Shown here one piece after another: positions 17,000 through 26,059 of a stretch of 64,000 nucleotides of DNA. Origin of the DNA: Streptomyces luteogriseus. Its GTDB lineage: Bacteria > Actinomycetota > Actinomycetes > Streptomycetales > Streptomycetaceae. The DNA is taken from positions 6,324,001 to 6,388,000 of the forward strand of contig NZ_JACHMS010000001.1 in assembly GCF_014205055.1 (NCBI RefSeq), read 5' to 3'. Position numbers and translations under genes: made by a program. Every line of letters begins with the position of its first letter. The first letter of the stretch is position 1. Under the pieces are notes generated by a model. That model was not told the origin of the DNA and made no database searches. It was given only the letters and a program-made list of their open reading frames with translations.

Positions 17000-19228
17000 G
17001 TGCCGCTGCACAGCGACGACCCGAGGTCGGTCGGCGGCTACAGGCTGCTCGACCGGCTCGGGGCCGGAGGCATGGGCGTGGTCTTCCGGGCCAGAGCGCG
17101 TTCGGGCCGCGACGTGGCCCTCAAGGTCGTCCATGCCCAGTACGCCGCGGACGCCGTCTTCCGGGCCCGGTTCCGGCAGGAGATCGCCGCGGTGCGCAAG
17201 GTCAGCGGAGCCTTCACGGCACCGGTGCTGGACGCGGACCCCGAGGCGGCGCGGCCCTGGATGGCGACCCAGTACGTGCCCGGACCCTCGCTCGCCCGGC
17301 GGATCCGCGACCGGGGCGCCCTGCCGGAGGCCGAACTGCGCGGGCTGGCCCTGGGCCTGGTGGAGGCCCTGCACGACATCCACCGGGCGGGGGTGGTGCA
17401 CCGGGACCTGAAGCCGGCCAACGTCCTGCTGGCCGAAGACGGCCCGCGTGTCATCGACTTCGGCATCTCCCGCGCGGCGGAGAACCACCAGACGCTGACC
17501 GAGACCGGTCAGATGATCGGCACGCCGCCCTTCATGTCACCGGAACAGCTCGTCGACGCCCGCGCGGTCGGCCCGGCGTCGGACGTCTTCTCACTCGGGG
17601 CACTGCTGGTGTACGCCGTCACCGGGCGCGGCCCCTTCGACGCGGACAGCCCCTATCTGACGGCGTACCGCGTGGTGCACGACGAACCCGTGCTGGACGG
17701 CGTCGGCGGGCCGCTGCGCGGGCTGCTGGAGCGCTGCCTGTCCAAGGAGGCCGCGGACCGGCCCGGACTCGACGAGCTGGCCCGGGATCTGGCGGCCGCC
17801 CTGCCCGAGCCGACGGACGGCGACCCGGCCACCGTGACCCTGCGCGCGGACCGGCTCCCGGCCGCCGGGCCCGCCCATCCCGCGACCGTGGCGGACCCGC
17901 CGCCCCCGAGCCGCCCCCGACGCCGCTTCCGCCCGCTGCTCGCCGCGACGGGCACGGTCGGCACCGCCGTCCTCGCCCTGACGGCCTATCTGACGCTCGG
18001 CCCCGGCTGGGCGCGCAGCGCTGACCGGCAGGACACCTCACCGTCCGCGAACTCCCGCTGGGCGGCACCGCCGGCCGGCTGGAAGGCCTGGCAGACGACC
18101 GTGTACGAGAGGGCCGGCCGCGGTGTGCGCACGACGCAGCAGCCGCGGGCCGGCGGGTCGCGGGGCGGGCCGGAGTGCCGGACGTACGAGGGGGCCGTCT
18201 ACTGCGCGGGCGACGGGATCCTCCCCGTCCGCCTGGACGGGAGGACGGGCGAGACCGTCTGGCGCGCAGGCCCGGCGGCGTCCGTCAGCGGCGACGACTT
18301 CTCCAGATTCGTGATCCTCGGCGTCCACGACGACGCGGTACTGGTGCGGCAGGAGCCCCCGGGCGAAGGGGCGACCCGGGTCTTCGCGTTCGACACCGGC
18401 ACCGGTGACCGGCTCTGGGACCGCGCGGTGAACGACCAGTGGACGGAGGTGGCCTTCTCCGGCGACGTCGTCGTGCTCCCGGAGGGCGACGGCACGTCGA
18501 TGACGGCCCGCTCGGTCCGCACCGGCGCCCCGCGCTGGAAGGAACGGCTGCCCGCGAAGCACTTCTGCGGGGTCACGGAGGCCGCCGGGAGGCTGTGGCT
18601 GCAATGCAGCCCGGAGGAGGGGCCGGAGGAAGGTCTCGTCATGGAGCTTCACCCGGCCGACGGCCCGGCGCGCCGGCTGAGCGTACCGAGCCACGCCGGG
18701 CTGCTCGGCGCCTTCGACGGCCGCCTCCTGTTCCTGGAACTGACCCAGGACGAGGACGGGAACGTCCTCATGGGGCAGGACGCGCCGTATGCGGGCATCC
18801 GGCTGGTGGACCCCGGCAGCGGTGCGCAGAGCACGACACAGCTGGCCGAGGAGTACGAGGGCGAGGTGACGCTGGCGGACGGCACCCTGTGGTTCGCCAC
18901 CGCCAGCGGACGGATCACCGCCGTGTCGGCCCGCACGGGCAGGCCGCTGTGGCAGACCTCGACCAGCCTGGAACAGCCGGGCGAGGCGACCTACGACCCG
19001 CGGACCCGGGCTGTGTACCTCGCCAGTGCCAGCGGCCGCGTCGGGGCGCTCGACGCGAAGAGGGGCGCTCTGCTGTGGCAGACGCAGCCGAGGGCCCAGA
19101 GCAACGCCACCGACTGGGGCGCCACCCGGGTGCGGCTGCTCGAAGGCGCCCTGGTCGCGACCACCCCCGGCGGCAGCGTCTTCAGCCTCGACCCCGCGCA
19201 CCCCGAGCGCGAACCGCGCTCGGGGTGA
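17000..19228 (+). CDS. Ser/Thr protein kinase with C-terminal PQQ-like beta-propeller
   Basis: 742 residues from GTG. Kinase domain at residues 12-270: glycine loop LGAGGMG (20-26), VALKVV with Lys42, VVHRDLKPANVLL, and VIDFGISRA, all catalytic residues intact, plus TPPFMSPEQ in the P+1 loop. A Pro/Arg-rich linker leads to one membrane helix (about residues 312-332). The extracellular part has repeated strands of the type RLDGRTGETVWR, TGTGDRLWDRAV, VRTGAPRWKE and SARTGRPLWQTS, which are PQQ-enzyme beta-propeller blades. It is a membrane sensor kinase with an unknown ligand. GGGGAAGGGGATTGGGGC precedes the GTG. Confidence 0.92.
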   Translation: MPLHSDDPRSVGGYRLLDRLGAGGMGVVFRARARSGRDVALKVVHAQYAADAVFRARFRQEIAAVRKVSGAFTAPVLDADPEAARPWMATQYVPGPSLARRIRDRGALPEAELRGLALGLVEALHDIHRAGVVHRDLKPANVLLAEDGPRVIDFGISRAAENHQTLTETGQMIGTPPFMSPEQLVDARAVGPASDVFSLGALLVYAVTGRGPFDADSPYLTAYRVVHDEPVLDGVGGPLRGLLERCLSKEAADRPGLDELARDLAAALPEPTDGDPATVTLRADRLPAAGPAHPATVADPPPPSRPRRRFRPLLAATGTVGTAVLALTAYLTLGPGWARSADRQDTSPSANSRWAAPPAGWKAWQTTVYERAGRGVRTTQQPRAGGSRGGPECRTYEGAVYCAGDGILPVRLDGRTGETVWRAGPAASVSGDDFSRFVILGVHDDAVLVRQEPPGEGATRVFAFDTGTGDRLWDRAVNDQWTEVAFSGDVVVLPEGDGTSMTARSVRTGAPRWKERLPAKHFCGVTEAAGRLWLQCSPEEGPEEGLVMELHPADGPARRLSVPSHAGLLGAFDGRLLFLELTQDEDGNVLMGQDAPYAGIRLVDPGSGAQSTTQLAEEYEGEVTLADGTLWFATASGRITAVSARTGRPLWQTSTSLEQPGEATYDPRTRAVYLASASGRVGALDAKRGALLWQTQPRAQSNATDWGATRVRLLEGALVATTPGGSVFSLDPAHPEREPRSG

Positions 19229-19243
19229 CGTGGGGCGGGGCGG

Positions 19244-20428
19244 CTACGGCAGCGCCAGCATCCGCTCCAGGGCCAGCTTCGCGAAGGCCTCCGTCTCCTT
19301 GTCCACCTCGATGCGGTTGACGAGGTTGCCCTCGGCCAGCGACTCCAGGGTCCAGACCAGGTGGGGGAGGTCGATGCGGTTCATGGTCGAGCAGAAGCAG
19401 ACCGTCTTGTCGAGGAAGACGATCTCCTTGCCCTCGGGCGCGAAACGGTTCGCCAGGCGGCGGACCAGGTTCAGCTCCGTGCCGATGGCCCATTTCGAGC
19501 CGGCCGGCGCGGCCTCCAGCGCCTTGATGATGTACTCCGTCGAACCGACGTGGTCCGCCGCGGCCACGACCTCGTGCTTGCACTCGGGGTGGACCAGGAC
19601 GTTCACGCCCGGGATGCGCTCGCGCACGTCGTTCACCGAGTCCAGGCTGAAGCGGCCGTGCACCGAGCAGTGGCCGCGCCACAGGATCATCTTCGCCGCG
19701 CGCAGCTCGTCGGCGGTCAGTCCGCCGTTCGGCTTGTGCGGGTTGTAGAGGACGCAGTCCTCCAGGGACATGCCCATGTCGCGCACGGCGGTGTTGCGGC
19801 CCAGGTGCTGGTCCGGCAGGAAGAGCACCTTCTCGCCCTGCTCGAAGGCCCAGTCCAGGGCCCGCTTGGCGTTGGACGAGGTGCAGATCGTGCCCCCGTG
19901 CTTGCCGGTGAACGCCTTGATGTCGGCGGAGGAGTTCATGTACGAGACGGGCACGACCTGCTCGGCTATCCCGGCCTCGGTCAGCACGTCCCAGCACTCG
20001 GCGACCTGCTCGGCCGTCGCCATGTCGGCCATCGAGCAGCCGGCGGCGAGGTCGGGCAGCACGACCTTCTGGTCGTCGGACGTCAGGATGTCGGCCGACT
20101 CCGCCATGAAGTGCACGCCGCAGAACACGATGTACTCGGCCTCGGGGCGGGCGGCCGCGTCCCGGGCCAGCTTGAACGAGTCACCCGTCACGTCGGCGAA
20201 CTGGATGACCTCGTCGCGCTGGTAGTGGTGGCCGAGCACGAAGACCTTGTCCCCGAGCTTCTCCTTCGCCTTGCGGGCGCGCTCCACCAGGTCCGGGTCG
20301 GACGGCGAGGGCAGGTCGCCGGGACACTCCACACCGCGCTCGCTCTTCGGGTCGGCCTCACGGCCGAGGAGCAGCAGGGCGAGGGGCGTCGGCTGTACGT
20401 CGAGCTCCTGGGTCTGGGCGGTGGTCAC
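19244..20428 (-). CDS. nadA: Quinolinate synthase
   Basis: 394 residues. Motifs of NadA are clear: VFVLGHHYQRDEVIQFADVTGDSFKLA, YIVFCGVHFMAESADIL, PDLAAGCSMADMA, YMNSSADIKAFTGKHGGTICTSSNA, HPECKHEVVAAADHVGSTEYI and a late CFCSTMNRIDLPHL. These contain the cysteines that hold the 4Fe-4S cluster. It condenses iminoaspartate with dihydroxyacetone phosphate to make quinolinate for NAD. GTG at 20428 is chosen because GAAAGGG lies eight bases upstream; GTG at 20437 would lie inside that site. The iron-sulfur carrier gene erpA is divergent. nadB and nadC are not in this window. Confidence 0.95.
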   Translation of the reverse strand: MTTAQTQELDVQPTPLALLLLGREADPKSERGVECPGDLPSPSDPDLVERARKAKEKLGDKVFVLGHHYQRDEVIQFADVTGDSFKLARDAAARPEAEYIVFCGVHFMAESADILTSDDQKVVLPDLAAGCSMADMATAEQVAECWDVLTEAGIAEQVVPVSYMNSSADIKAFTGKHGGTICTSSNAKRALDWAFEQGEKVLFLPDQHLGRNTAVRDMGMSLEDCVLYNPHKPNGGLTADELRAAKMILWRGHCSVHGRFSLDSVNDVRERIPGVNVLVHPECKHEVVAAADHVGSTEYIIKALEAAPAGSKWAIGTELNLVRRLANRFAPEGKEIVFLDKTVCFCSTMNRIDLPHLVWTLESLAEGNLVNRIEVDKETEAFAKLALERMLALP

Positions 20429-20468
20429 GACACGCACCCTTTCTGTTTCTGCGACTTTTCGTCGATTT

Positions 20469-20520
20469 GACGCTATCTATCATAACCGCTTCACGTCACT
20501 TTGACGACGGCCATAGCGTC
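20469..20520. promoter_or_regulatory. nadA promoter region with spaced inverted repeat
   Basis: On the minus strand TATGAT (20477-20482) is a good -10, with TCGTCA 17 bases upstream as a possible -35. The region is bracketed by a perfect 8-bp inverted repeat, GACGCTAT at 20469-20476 and ATAGCGTC at 20513-20520. This arrangement could hold a dimeric NAD-responsive repressor, but no known operator is recognised. Confidence 0.4.
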
Positions 20521-20660
20521 GGTGTGACGTGAATCCCGGTGAGCCCCAGTTCATTCCCGAGAAGACCCGGAAAGAGCTGTTTTCCGGTTCCGGGCGCGTG
20601 TGCGAGCATGAAAAGGAGCCGAGATCGAGCGCCCGGCCCGGAATGAATCCGCGGCCCCGC

Positions 20661-20672
20661 CGGTTGCAACCG
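20661..20672. promoter_or_regulatory. 12-bp perfect palindrome upstream of erpA
   Basis: CGGTTGCAACCG is a perfect palindrome 39 bases before the erpA start. It is centred where a promoter or operator would act. No regulator can be named. Confidence 0.35.
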
Positions 20673-20710
20673 TCGGCAAGCAGTCTCCGTACAACCCGGG
20701 AGAGATGTAG

Positions 20711-21067
20711 ATGTCCGTATCGGACGAGACCAGCACCGTCACCGACGGCATCATCCTGACCGACGCCGCCGCGTCCAAGGTCAAGGCGCTGCTCGACCAG
20801 GAAGGCCGCGAAGACCTCGCGCTGCGCGTCGCCGTCCAGCCCGGCGGCTGCTCCGGCCTCCGCTACCAGCTCTTCTTCGACGAGCGTGCCCTCGACGGCG
20901 ACGTCGAGAAGGACTTCGACGGTGTGAAGGTCGTCACCGACCGCATGAGCGCCCCGTACCTGGGTGGTGCCACGATCGACTTCGTGGACACCATCGAGAA
21001 GCAGGGCTTCACCATCGACAACCCGAACGCGACGGGCTCCTGCGCCTGCGGCGACTCCTTCAGCTGA
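20711..21067 (+). CDS. erpA: Iron-sulfur cluster insertion protein, HesB/IscA/ErpA type
   Basis: 118 residues of the A-type carrier family: IILTDAAASKVKALLDQEG, RVAVQPGGCSGLRYQLFFDE with the first Cys, and the C-terminal NATGSCACGDSF with the CxC pair. The three cysteines bind and pass Fe-S clusters to targets; NadA, encoded divergently, is a 4Fe-4S enzyme, so the pairing makes sense. GGGAGA lies upstream of the ATG. The orthologous gene is near adoK in mycobacteria as well. Confidence 0.93.
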   Translation: MSVSDETSTVTDGIILTDAAASKVKALLDQEGREDLALRVAVQPGGCSGLRYQLFFDERALDGDVEKDFDGVKVVTDRMSAPYLGGATIDFVDTIEKQGFTIDNPNATGSCACGDSFS

Positions 21068-21102
21068 GCCGGCCGAGCCGCCCCCGGCGGCCGCGGACAC
21101 GA

Positions 21103-21141
21103 CGAAGGCGGCGGCCCCCTCCGACGGGGCCGCCGCCTTCG
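21103..21141. terminator. Strong hairpin between convergent genes
   Basis: A perfect 16-bp stem (arms 21103-21118 and 21126-21141, CGAAGGCGGCGGCCCC and its complement) with a 7-base loop. It lies between erpA and the convergent membrane-protein gene and can terminate transcripts from both sides. Confidence 0.85.
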
Positions 21142-21157
21142 CGCTGCGTGGCCGCTC

Positions 21158-23092
21158 CTACCGCTCCCGCGTCGGGGGAGCCGGCAGCCGCGCACCTTCC
21201 TTGGCCAGCGGCACCGCCTTGCCGTCCGCGTTCACGACGGCCCGGTCACCGAGCGGCTCGTCCAGCTGCACGGTCTCCTGGAACTGCTTGGCGATCATGA
21301 CGCAGACCTTGTCCGGCCACGGCGTCGACGTCACGGAGACCGTCACCTCGTCGCCTTTCTCGCTCGCCTTCACGTCGTAGTCGGCGCACACCCCGCCCGT
21401 GAAGGTCACCGTCAGCTCCGAGCCCTCGGCCCGGTAACCGTCCACCTTCACCTCGCGCGGCCCGGGAGCCGCCGTCGGCCGGTCACTCGGCTCGCTCGGC
21501 TCGGGGGAGGCCAGGTACTTCGGCTCCACCGCCGGGTACGTCACCGTGAACGGGTCCTCCGCGCCCGGCGCCGTCACCTCGAACAGCCAGGACGGCACCA
21601 GCCCCTGCCGCCCGTCCACGACGTGCGCGGCCAGCCCGAACACCGCCTTCTCGACCGTCACCGTGTCCTGCCCGGAGGCACCGCTCGACGGCTGCTCGCA
21701 GGGCTGCTCCAGCCGGTCCTTCAGCGGCACGGGGCTCGCGCAGCCGCCGACGCCCATCCGGTGGTCGTTCTTCGGCTGCCCGTTCATCAGCTCCAGCGCC
21801 TTCTCGGCGCCGACCACCGGGTACGTGTCACCCTTCACCGGCGTCTTCAGCTGACCGCTGCCGCCGACGACCTCGCCGTCCGAGCCGACGGTGATGCCGG
21901 TCGTCCAGCCGTGCGTGGGCAGTCCGCCGACCTCGGGAGTGGCGTTCACCACCCGCTGGGCCCCCATGACCTGGCTCGCGTCGCGCTTCGCGTCGTCCTG
22001 ACCCACCACCTTCAGCACGGGCGTCGCGGCCTTCTCGGCCACCTCCTCGCTCACCGGTGTGCCACCACCGGACTGCGGGGCGGTGCAGGTGTCGCCCTTG
22101 CAGTTGTCGGTGCCCGGGGCGTAGCGGCTGAACGTCCAGGACCCCGGGGCCTGCTTGTTCACCTGGAGGCTCGGCCCGGACCCGTCCTGACCCCCGATCT
22201 TCCAGGCCTCGCCCTGGGCCACCGGCGTCCCCTCGACCCCGAGGGCCTTCGCCAGCCGGGCCACGTCCGCCTGGGTGACCTCGCCCTGCGCCCGGTACAC
22301 CGGAGCCTTGCCCGGGCCGGCCGGCAGGGGGCCGCCGACCCGGTAGGTGGCGCCGTAGGGGTTGGGCTCGCCGGGCGCGATGCCGTTGCCGCCGCCCGCC
22401 GTGGACTCCGAGTAGCCGTCGAGCGCGAGCTGCGGGGGAGTGCCGTCCCCACCGGGCGCGCCGGAGGTCGCACCGCCGCCCGACCCGCTCGACGCGTTGG
22501 AGGCGAGCCAGGCCCCGCCACCGCCGATCAACAGCACGGCGGCGGCGACGGAGGCGATGATCGCGGGCGTACGAGGGCGGCCACCGTCGTGACGGACCAG
22601 ATCCTCTTCGTCGCGAACGTCACGCACATCGCGTGGGTCGCGTACGTCACGGACATCGCCTTCGTCGCGGGGGAGGTCGCCGGCCGTTTCCGGGGTCGCG
22701 TCCGGGGGCTCGGCGTCGGCCTGCCGGTCCTCGGACGCACCGGGTTCGGAGGCGTTCTCGAGGGCACGCGTCCCGGAGGTCTCCGGCGCAACCGGAGCCT
22801 CGGCCGGCGGTTCAGCGTCCCCGCCCTCGGCGGCCGGCTCGGCGTCCCTGCCCGCGCCCGTCTTCGGCGGCTCAGGAGCCGGCGTGTCCTCACCGGGCGC
22901 CTCGGAAGCCTCGGCGGTCTCTTCGACCTCTTCGGGCTCAGCGGCCTCCGGCGACACCCCGGCCTTCGCCGAGGTGCCGGCGTCCGCCGAGGATCCGGCG
23001 TCCGCCGTACCCGGCTCCCCGACCTCCGGGGCGTCGGCGTCGGTGCCCGCTTCCCTGGCGTCGTCGTCGTTGTCGGGTCGCTCGGTGTTCAC
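21158..23092 (-). CDS. Large single-pass membrane protein with acidic N-terminal tail
   Basis: 644 residues. Residues 1-170 are highly acidic, low-complexity Glu/Asp/Ala/Pro sequence, ending in an iterated DVRD tract (DEGDVRDVRDPRDVRDVRDEED). One membrane helix follows (IIASVAAAVLLIGGGGAWL, about 178-200), then a Gly/Ser linker and an extracellular region of about 430 residues with scattered cysteines (DNCKGDTC, GGCASPVPLKDRLEQPCEQ) and a C-terminal FTGGVCADYDVKASEKGDEVTVSV domain with one more Cys. I do not recognise a characterised family. The GTG was chosen because AAGGAG is seven bases upstream; the longer ATG start has none. Confidence 0.75.
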   Translation of the reverse strand: MNTERPDNDDDAREAGTDADAPEVGEPGTADAGSSADAGTSAKAGVSPEAAEPEEVEETAEASEAPGEDTPAPEPPKTGAGRDAEPAAEGGDAEPPAEAPVAPETSGTRALENASEPGASEDRQADAEPPDATPETAGDLPRDEGDVRDVRDPRDVRDVRDEEDLVRHDGGRPRTPAIIASVAAAVLLIGGGGAWLASNASSGSGGGATSGAPGGDGTPPQLALDGYSESTAGGGNGIAPGEPNPYGATYRVGGPLPAGPGKAPVYRAQGEVTQADVARLAKALGVEGTPVAQGEAWKIGGQDGSGPSLQVNKQAPGSWTFSRYAPGTDNCKGDTCTAPQSGGGTPVSEEVAEKAATPVLKVVGQDDAKRDASQVMGAQRVVNATPEVGGLPTHGWTTGITVGSDGEVVGGSGQLKTPVKGDTYPVVGAEKALELMNGQPKNDHRMGVGGCASPVPLKDRLEQPCEQPSSGASGQDTVTVEKAVFGLAAHVVDGRQGLVPSWLFEVTAPGAEDPFTVTYPAVEPKYLASPEPSEPSDRPTAAPGPREVKVDGYRAEGSELTVTFTGGVCADYDVKASEKGDEVTVSVTSTPWPDKVCVMIAKQFQETVQLDEPLGDRAVVNADGKAVPLAKEGARLPAPPTRER

Positions 23093-23238
23093 CGCATCGC
23101 TCCTTCGGCTGCACAGCTGTCCCATGGGACCCGGCCCGTCACATACGGGCCCGCTGGTGGGTCGTATCCCGCCTCCCCTTTACGGGGGACAGCGATGGGA
23201 CGCAGCGGGGGAGCACACGGTTCCCGCGAGTGCGCCGT

Positions 23239-23445
23239 TCAGTCCCCGTAGTCCTCCATGGCGTCGAGCAGCCGCGCCGATGCCGGGGGAACCGACACGC
23301 CGTGGATCAGAGCCGGGGAGACCGGCCGCGCAGCGATCCGGGGGACCGCCCAGTGCGGAGCCATCCGTGCCCCGTCACCCGGCAGCGACGCCAGATCACC
23401 CTCCAGATCGACCGGAACGGGGGCGTGGACCTTGAGGTTCGTCAT
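23239..23445 (-). CDS. Small hypothetical protein
   Basis: 68 residues: MTNLKVHAPVPVDLEGDLASLPGDGARMAPHWAVPRIAARPVSPALIHGVSVPPASARLLDAMEDYGD. No signal, no membrane segment, no known domain. Codon bias and position between the large membrane-protein gene and adoK support it, but the ribosome site is weak. The function is unknown. Confidence 0.55.
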   Translation of the reverse strand: MTNLKVHAPVPVDLEGDLASLPGDGARMAPHWAVPRIAARPVSPALIHGVSVPPASARLLDAMEDYGD

Positions 23446-23577
23446 ACCGGCACCGTATGCACGGTCGTGGTCACCGAGAAAGATCTACTATCGGGTAGTT
23501 TCGATGCCTTCAGAGCCGCCCCGCCCACCCGATAGCGTGAACCGTCAAGGTCCGCCTCCCTCAGGAGAGTCCACGCC

Positions 23578-24552
23578 GTGCGCATCGCAGTCTCCGGCTC
23601 CATCGCCACCGACCACCTCATGACCTTCCCCGGCCGCTTCGCCGACCAGTTCGTAGCGGACCAGCTGCACACGGTCTCGCTGTCGTTCCTGGTCGACCAG
23701 CTCGACGTCCGCCGCGGCGGCGTCGCCGCGAACATCGCGTTCGGCATGGGGCAGCTCGGCACCCGGCCGATCCTGGTCGGCGCCGCGGGCGCGGACTTCG
23801 ACGAGTACCGCGCCTGGCTGGAGCGGCACGGAGTCGACACCGACTCCGTCCGGATCTCCGACACGCTGCACACCGCCCGCTTCGTGTGCACGACCGACGC
23901 CGACCACAACCAGATCGGCTCCTTCTACACCGGCGCCATGAGCGAGGCCCGCCTCATCGAGCTGAAGACCGTCGCCGACCGCGTCGGCGGTCTCGACCTG
24001 GTCTCCATCGGCGCAGACGACCCGGAGGCGATGCTCCGCCACACCGAGGAGTGCCGCTCCCGGTCCATCCCGTTCGCCGCCGACTTCTCCCAGCAGATCG
24101 CCCGGATGGACGGCGAGGAGATCCGCATCCTGCTGGACGGGGCGACGTACCTCTTCTCCAACGAGTACGAGAAGGGCCTCATCGAGACCAAGACCGGCTG
24201 GAGCGACGCGGAGATTCTGTCCCGTGTGGGCCACCGGGTGACCACCCTCGGCGCGCGCGGCGTGCGCATCGAGCGGGCCGGCGAGGACCCGATCGAGGTC
24301 GGCACGCCGGACGAGGAGCGCAAGGCCGACCCGACGGGTGTCGGCGACGCCTTCCGCGCCGGCTTCCTCTCGGGCCTGGCCTGGGGCGTCTCCCTGGAGC
24401 GCGCCGCACAGGTCGGCTGCATGCTGGCGACCCTCGTCATCGAGACGGTGGGCACACAGGAGTACCAGCTGCGGCGCGGGCACTTCATGGAGCGGTTCAC
24501 CAAGGCCTACGGGGACGAGGCCGCGGAAGAGGTCCGGGGGCATCTGGGCTGA
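23578..24552 (+). CDS. adoK: PfkB-family carbohydrate kinase, adenosine kinase AdoK-like
   Basis: 324 residues from GTG. Ribokinase-fold marks: MRIAVSGSIATDHLMTFPGRF at the N-terminus, RRGGVAANIAFGMGQLG (substrate side), and DPTGVGDAFRAGFLSGLAWG, with the catalytic Asp in GVGDAF. The mycobacterial orthologue (Rv2202c) phosphorylates adenosine to AMP and lies at the same place near ctaC, which is the basis for the name. Adenosine salvage also removes the product of SAM-dependent methylation. A perfect 9-bp inverted repeat (CTATCGGGT at 23488, ACCCGATAG at 23527) and a TAGCGT -10-like box lie ahead of it. Confidence 0.85.
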   Translation: MRIAVSGSIATDHLMTFPGRFADQFVADQLHTVSLSFLVDQLDVRRGGVAANIAFGMGQLGTRPILVGAAGADFDEYRAWLERHGVDTDSVRISDTLHTARFVCTTDADHNQIGSFYTGAMSEARLIELKTVADRVGGLDLVSIGADDPEAMLRHTEECRSRSIPFAADFSQQIARMDGEEIRILLDGATYLFSNEYEKGLIETKTGWSDAEILSRVGHRVTTLGARGVRIERAGEDPIEVGTPDEERKADPTGVGDAFRAGFLSGLAWGVSLERAAQVGCMLATLVIETVGTQEYQLRRGHFMERFTKAYGDEAAEEVRGHLG

Positions 24553-24574
24553 TCCGCCGTCCGCGGGGGTGCGG

Positions 24575-24632
24575 GGGCTGATCGCGCCCGCGGCGGCAGC
24601 CGCATGTCGACACAGCCCCGCGCCCCCGAGGA
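24575..24632 (-). repeat. Streptomyces-type intergenic repeat, long form (reverse copy)
   Basis: The reverse complement matches the copy at 8380-8455: GGGGGCGCGGG, TGTGTCGACATGCGGCTGC, then GGGCGCGA.CAGCC. It fills the gap between convergent adoK and the desulfurase gene, where it could act as a terminator. Confidence 0.7.
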
Positions 24633-24641
24633 GAGGGTCGG

Positions 24642-26021
24642 TCAGCTCACCCGGCGGACCACGTACGCCGTTCCCTGTTCCGCCTTCTCCGCGCCGACGT
24701 ACTCCTGGCCCCGCATCTCGCACCACGCCGGGATGTCCAGGCGGGCCGCCTCGTCGTCCGACAGCACCCGGACCAGGCCGCCCACCGGCACGTCGCCGAT
24801 GACCTTGGCGAGTTCGATGACCGGGATCGGGCACCTCTTGCCCAGGGAGTCCACGACGAGCACGTCGGCCTCCCGTACCACCGTCTCCGAAACCGGAGCC
24901 CCCAGCTTCTCCCGCACCGCCGTCACGGCCCGGGGAAGGACGGCCAGGAACCTCTCCACCTCCTCCTCGGCCGCCCCGAGCGGCAGCGAAACCCGCACAT
25001 TTCCCTCACTCAGCACGCCCATCGCCCGCAGCACATGGCTCGGCGTCAGCGTGCTGCTCGTGCAGGACGAGCCGGACGAGACCGAGAAGCCCTCCCGGTC
25101 CAGCTCGTGCAGCAGCGCCTCCCCGTCGACGTAGAGGCAGGAGAAGGTGACGAGCCCGGGCAGCCGGCGCACCGGATCGCCGACGACCTCGACGTCGGGC
25201 ACCAGCCGCGGCACCCTCGCCCGGATCCGGTCCGTCAGCTCCCGCAGGCGCACGGCCTCCTCGGCCGCCTCCGCCCGCACGGCCCGCAGCGACGCGGCCG
25301 CCGCCACGATCGCCGGGATGTTCTCGAAACCGGGCGCCCGACCCGACTCCCGCTCGTCCACCGGGCCTTGCGCCGCGAACCGCACCCCCTTGCGGACCAC
25401 GAGCAGCCCGACCCCGGACGGCCCGCCCCACTTGTGGGCACTGGCCGTCAGCAGCGACCAGCCCCCGTCCACCGGCCCCCACCCCAGCGACTGCGCCGCG
25501 TCCACCAGCAACGGCACCCCGGTCTCCCGGCACACCTCGGCCACCGCCGCGACGGGCTGCTCGGTCCCGACCTCGTGGTTGGCGGACTGCAGACACGCCA
25601 GTGCGGTGTCCTCGCGCAGGGCGTCCCCGTAGACCACGGGGTCCACCAACCCGGTGCGGTCCACGGCGACCTGGGTGACGCTCCCCCCGGCCGCCTCCAG
25701 GAGCTCCGCCGAATGCAGTACAGAGGAGTGTTCGACCGCGGACACGATCAGGTGACGCCCGATCCGCCTCCGCCCGGCCAGCGCCCCGGCAATCCCGGTG
25801 TGCACGGCACGGGTTCCGGACGAGGTGAAGGTCAGTTCGTCCGGCCGGCATCCCACCGCCTCGGCAGCGGCCTCCCGCGCCGCGTCCAGCAGCACCCGGG
25901 CCCGCCGCCCTTCCCTGTACAGACGCGCGGGATCCGCCCACCCCTCGTCGAACGAGGCCAGCAGGGCCTGCCGGGCGACGGGATGGAGAGGAGCACTGGA
26001 AGCAGCATCGAAGTAGGCCAC
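24642..26021 (-). CDS. Cysteine desulfurase fused to a TusA-type sulfur carrier domain
   Basis: 459 residues in two parts. Residues 1-375 are an IscS/NifS-like PLP enzyme: MAYFDAASSAPLHPVARQALL, SSGTRAVHTGIAGAL, ANHEVGTEQP, the PLP lysine in SAHKWGGPSGVG, and the catalytic-loop Cys in SVSSGSSCTSS. Residues 385-459 are a TusA/SirA domain with the active Cys in DSLGKRCPIPVIELAKVI. The desulfurase takes sulfur from cysteine, and the fused carrier can receive the persulfide directly, probably for tRNA thiolation or cofactor synthesis. It lies just upstream of and divergent from ctaC. Confidence 0.92.
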   Translation of the reverse strand: MAYFDAASSAPLHPVARQALLASFDEGWADPARLYREGRRARVLLDAAREAAAEAVGCRPDELTFTSSGTRAVHTGIAGALAGRRRIGRHLIVSAVEHSSVLHSAELLEAAGGSVTQVAVDRTGLVDPVVYGDALREDTALACLQSANHEVGTEQPVAAVAEVCRETGVPLLVDAAQSLGWGPVDGGWSLLTASAHKWGGPSGVGLLVVRKGVRFAAQGPVDERESGRAPGFENIPAIVAAAASLRAVRAEAAEEAVRLRELTDRIRARVPRLVPDVEVVGDPVRRLPGLVTFSCLYVDGEALLHELDREGFSVSSGSSCTSSTLTPSHVLRAMGVLSEGNVRVSLPLGAAEEEVERFLAVLPRAVTAVREKLGAPVSETVVREADVLVVDSLGKRCPIPVIELAKVIGDVPVGGLVRVLSDDEAARLDIPAWCEMRGQEYVGAEKAEQGTAYVVRRVS

Positions 26022-26059
26022 ACAGCAACGCTAGAACGTCCCCGGGGGAGGCGGACCTC

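Noticed and set aside
22610..22670. Possible CRISPR-like or tandem repeat array in the DVRD tract
   Set aside because: The short near-repeats are in-frame codons of a low-complexity acidic tail, with no spacers of constant size.
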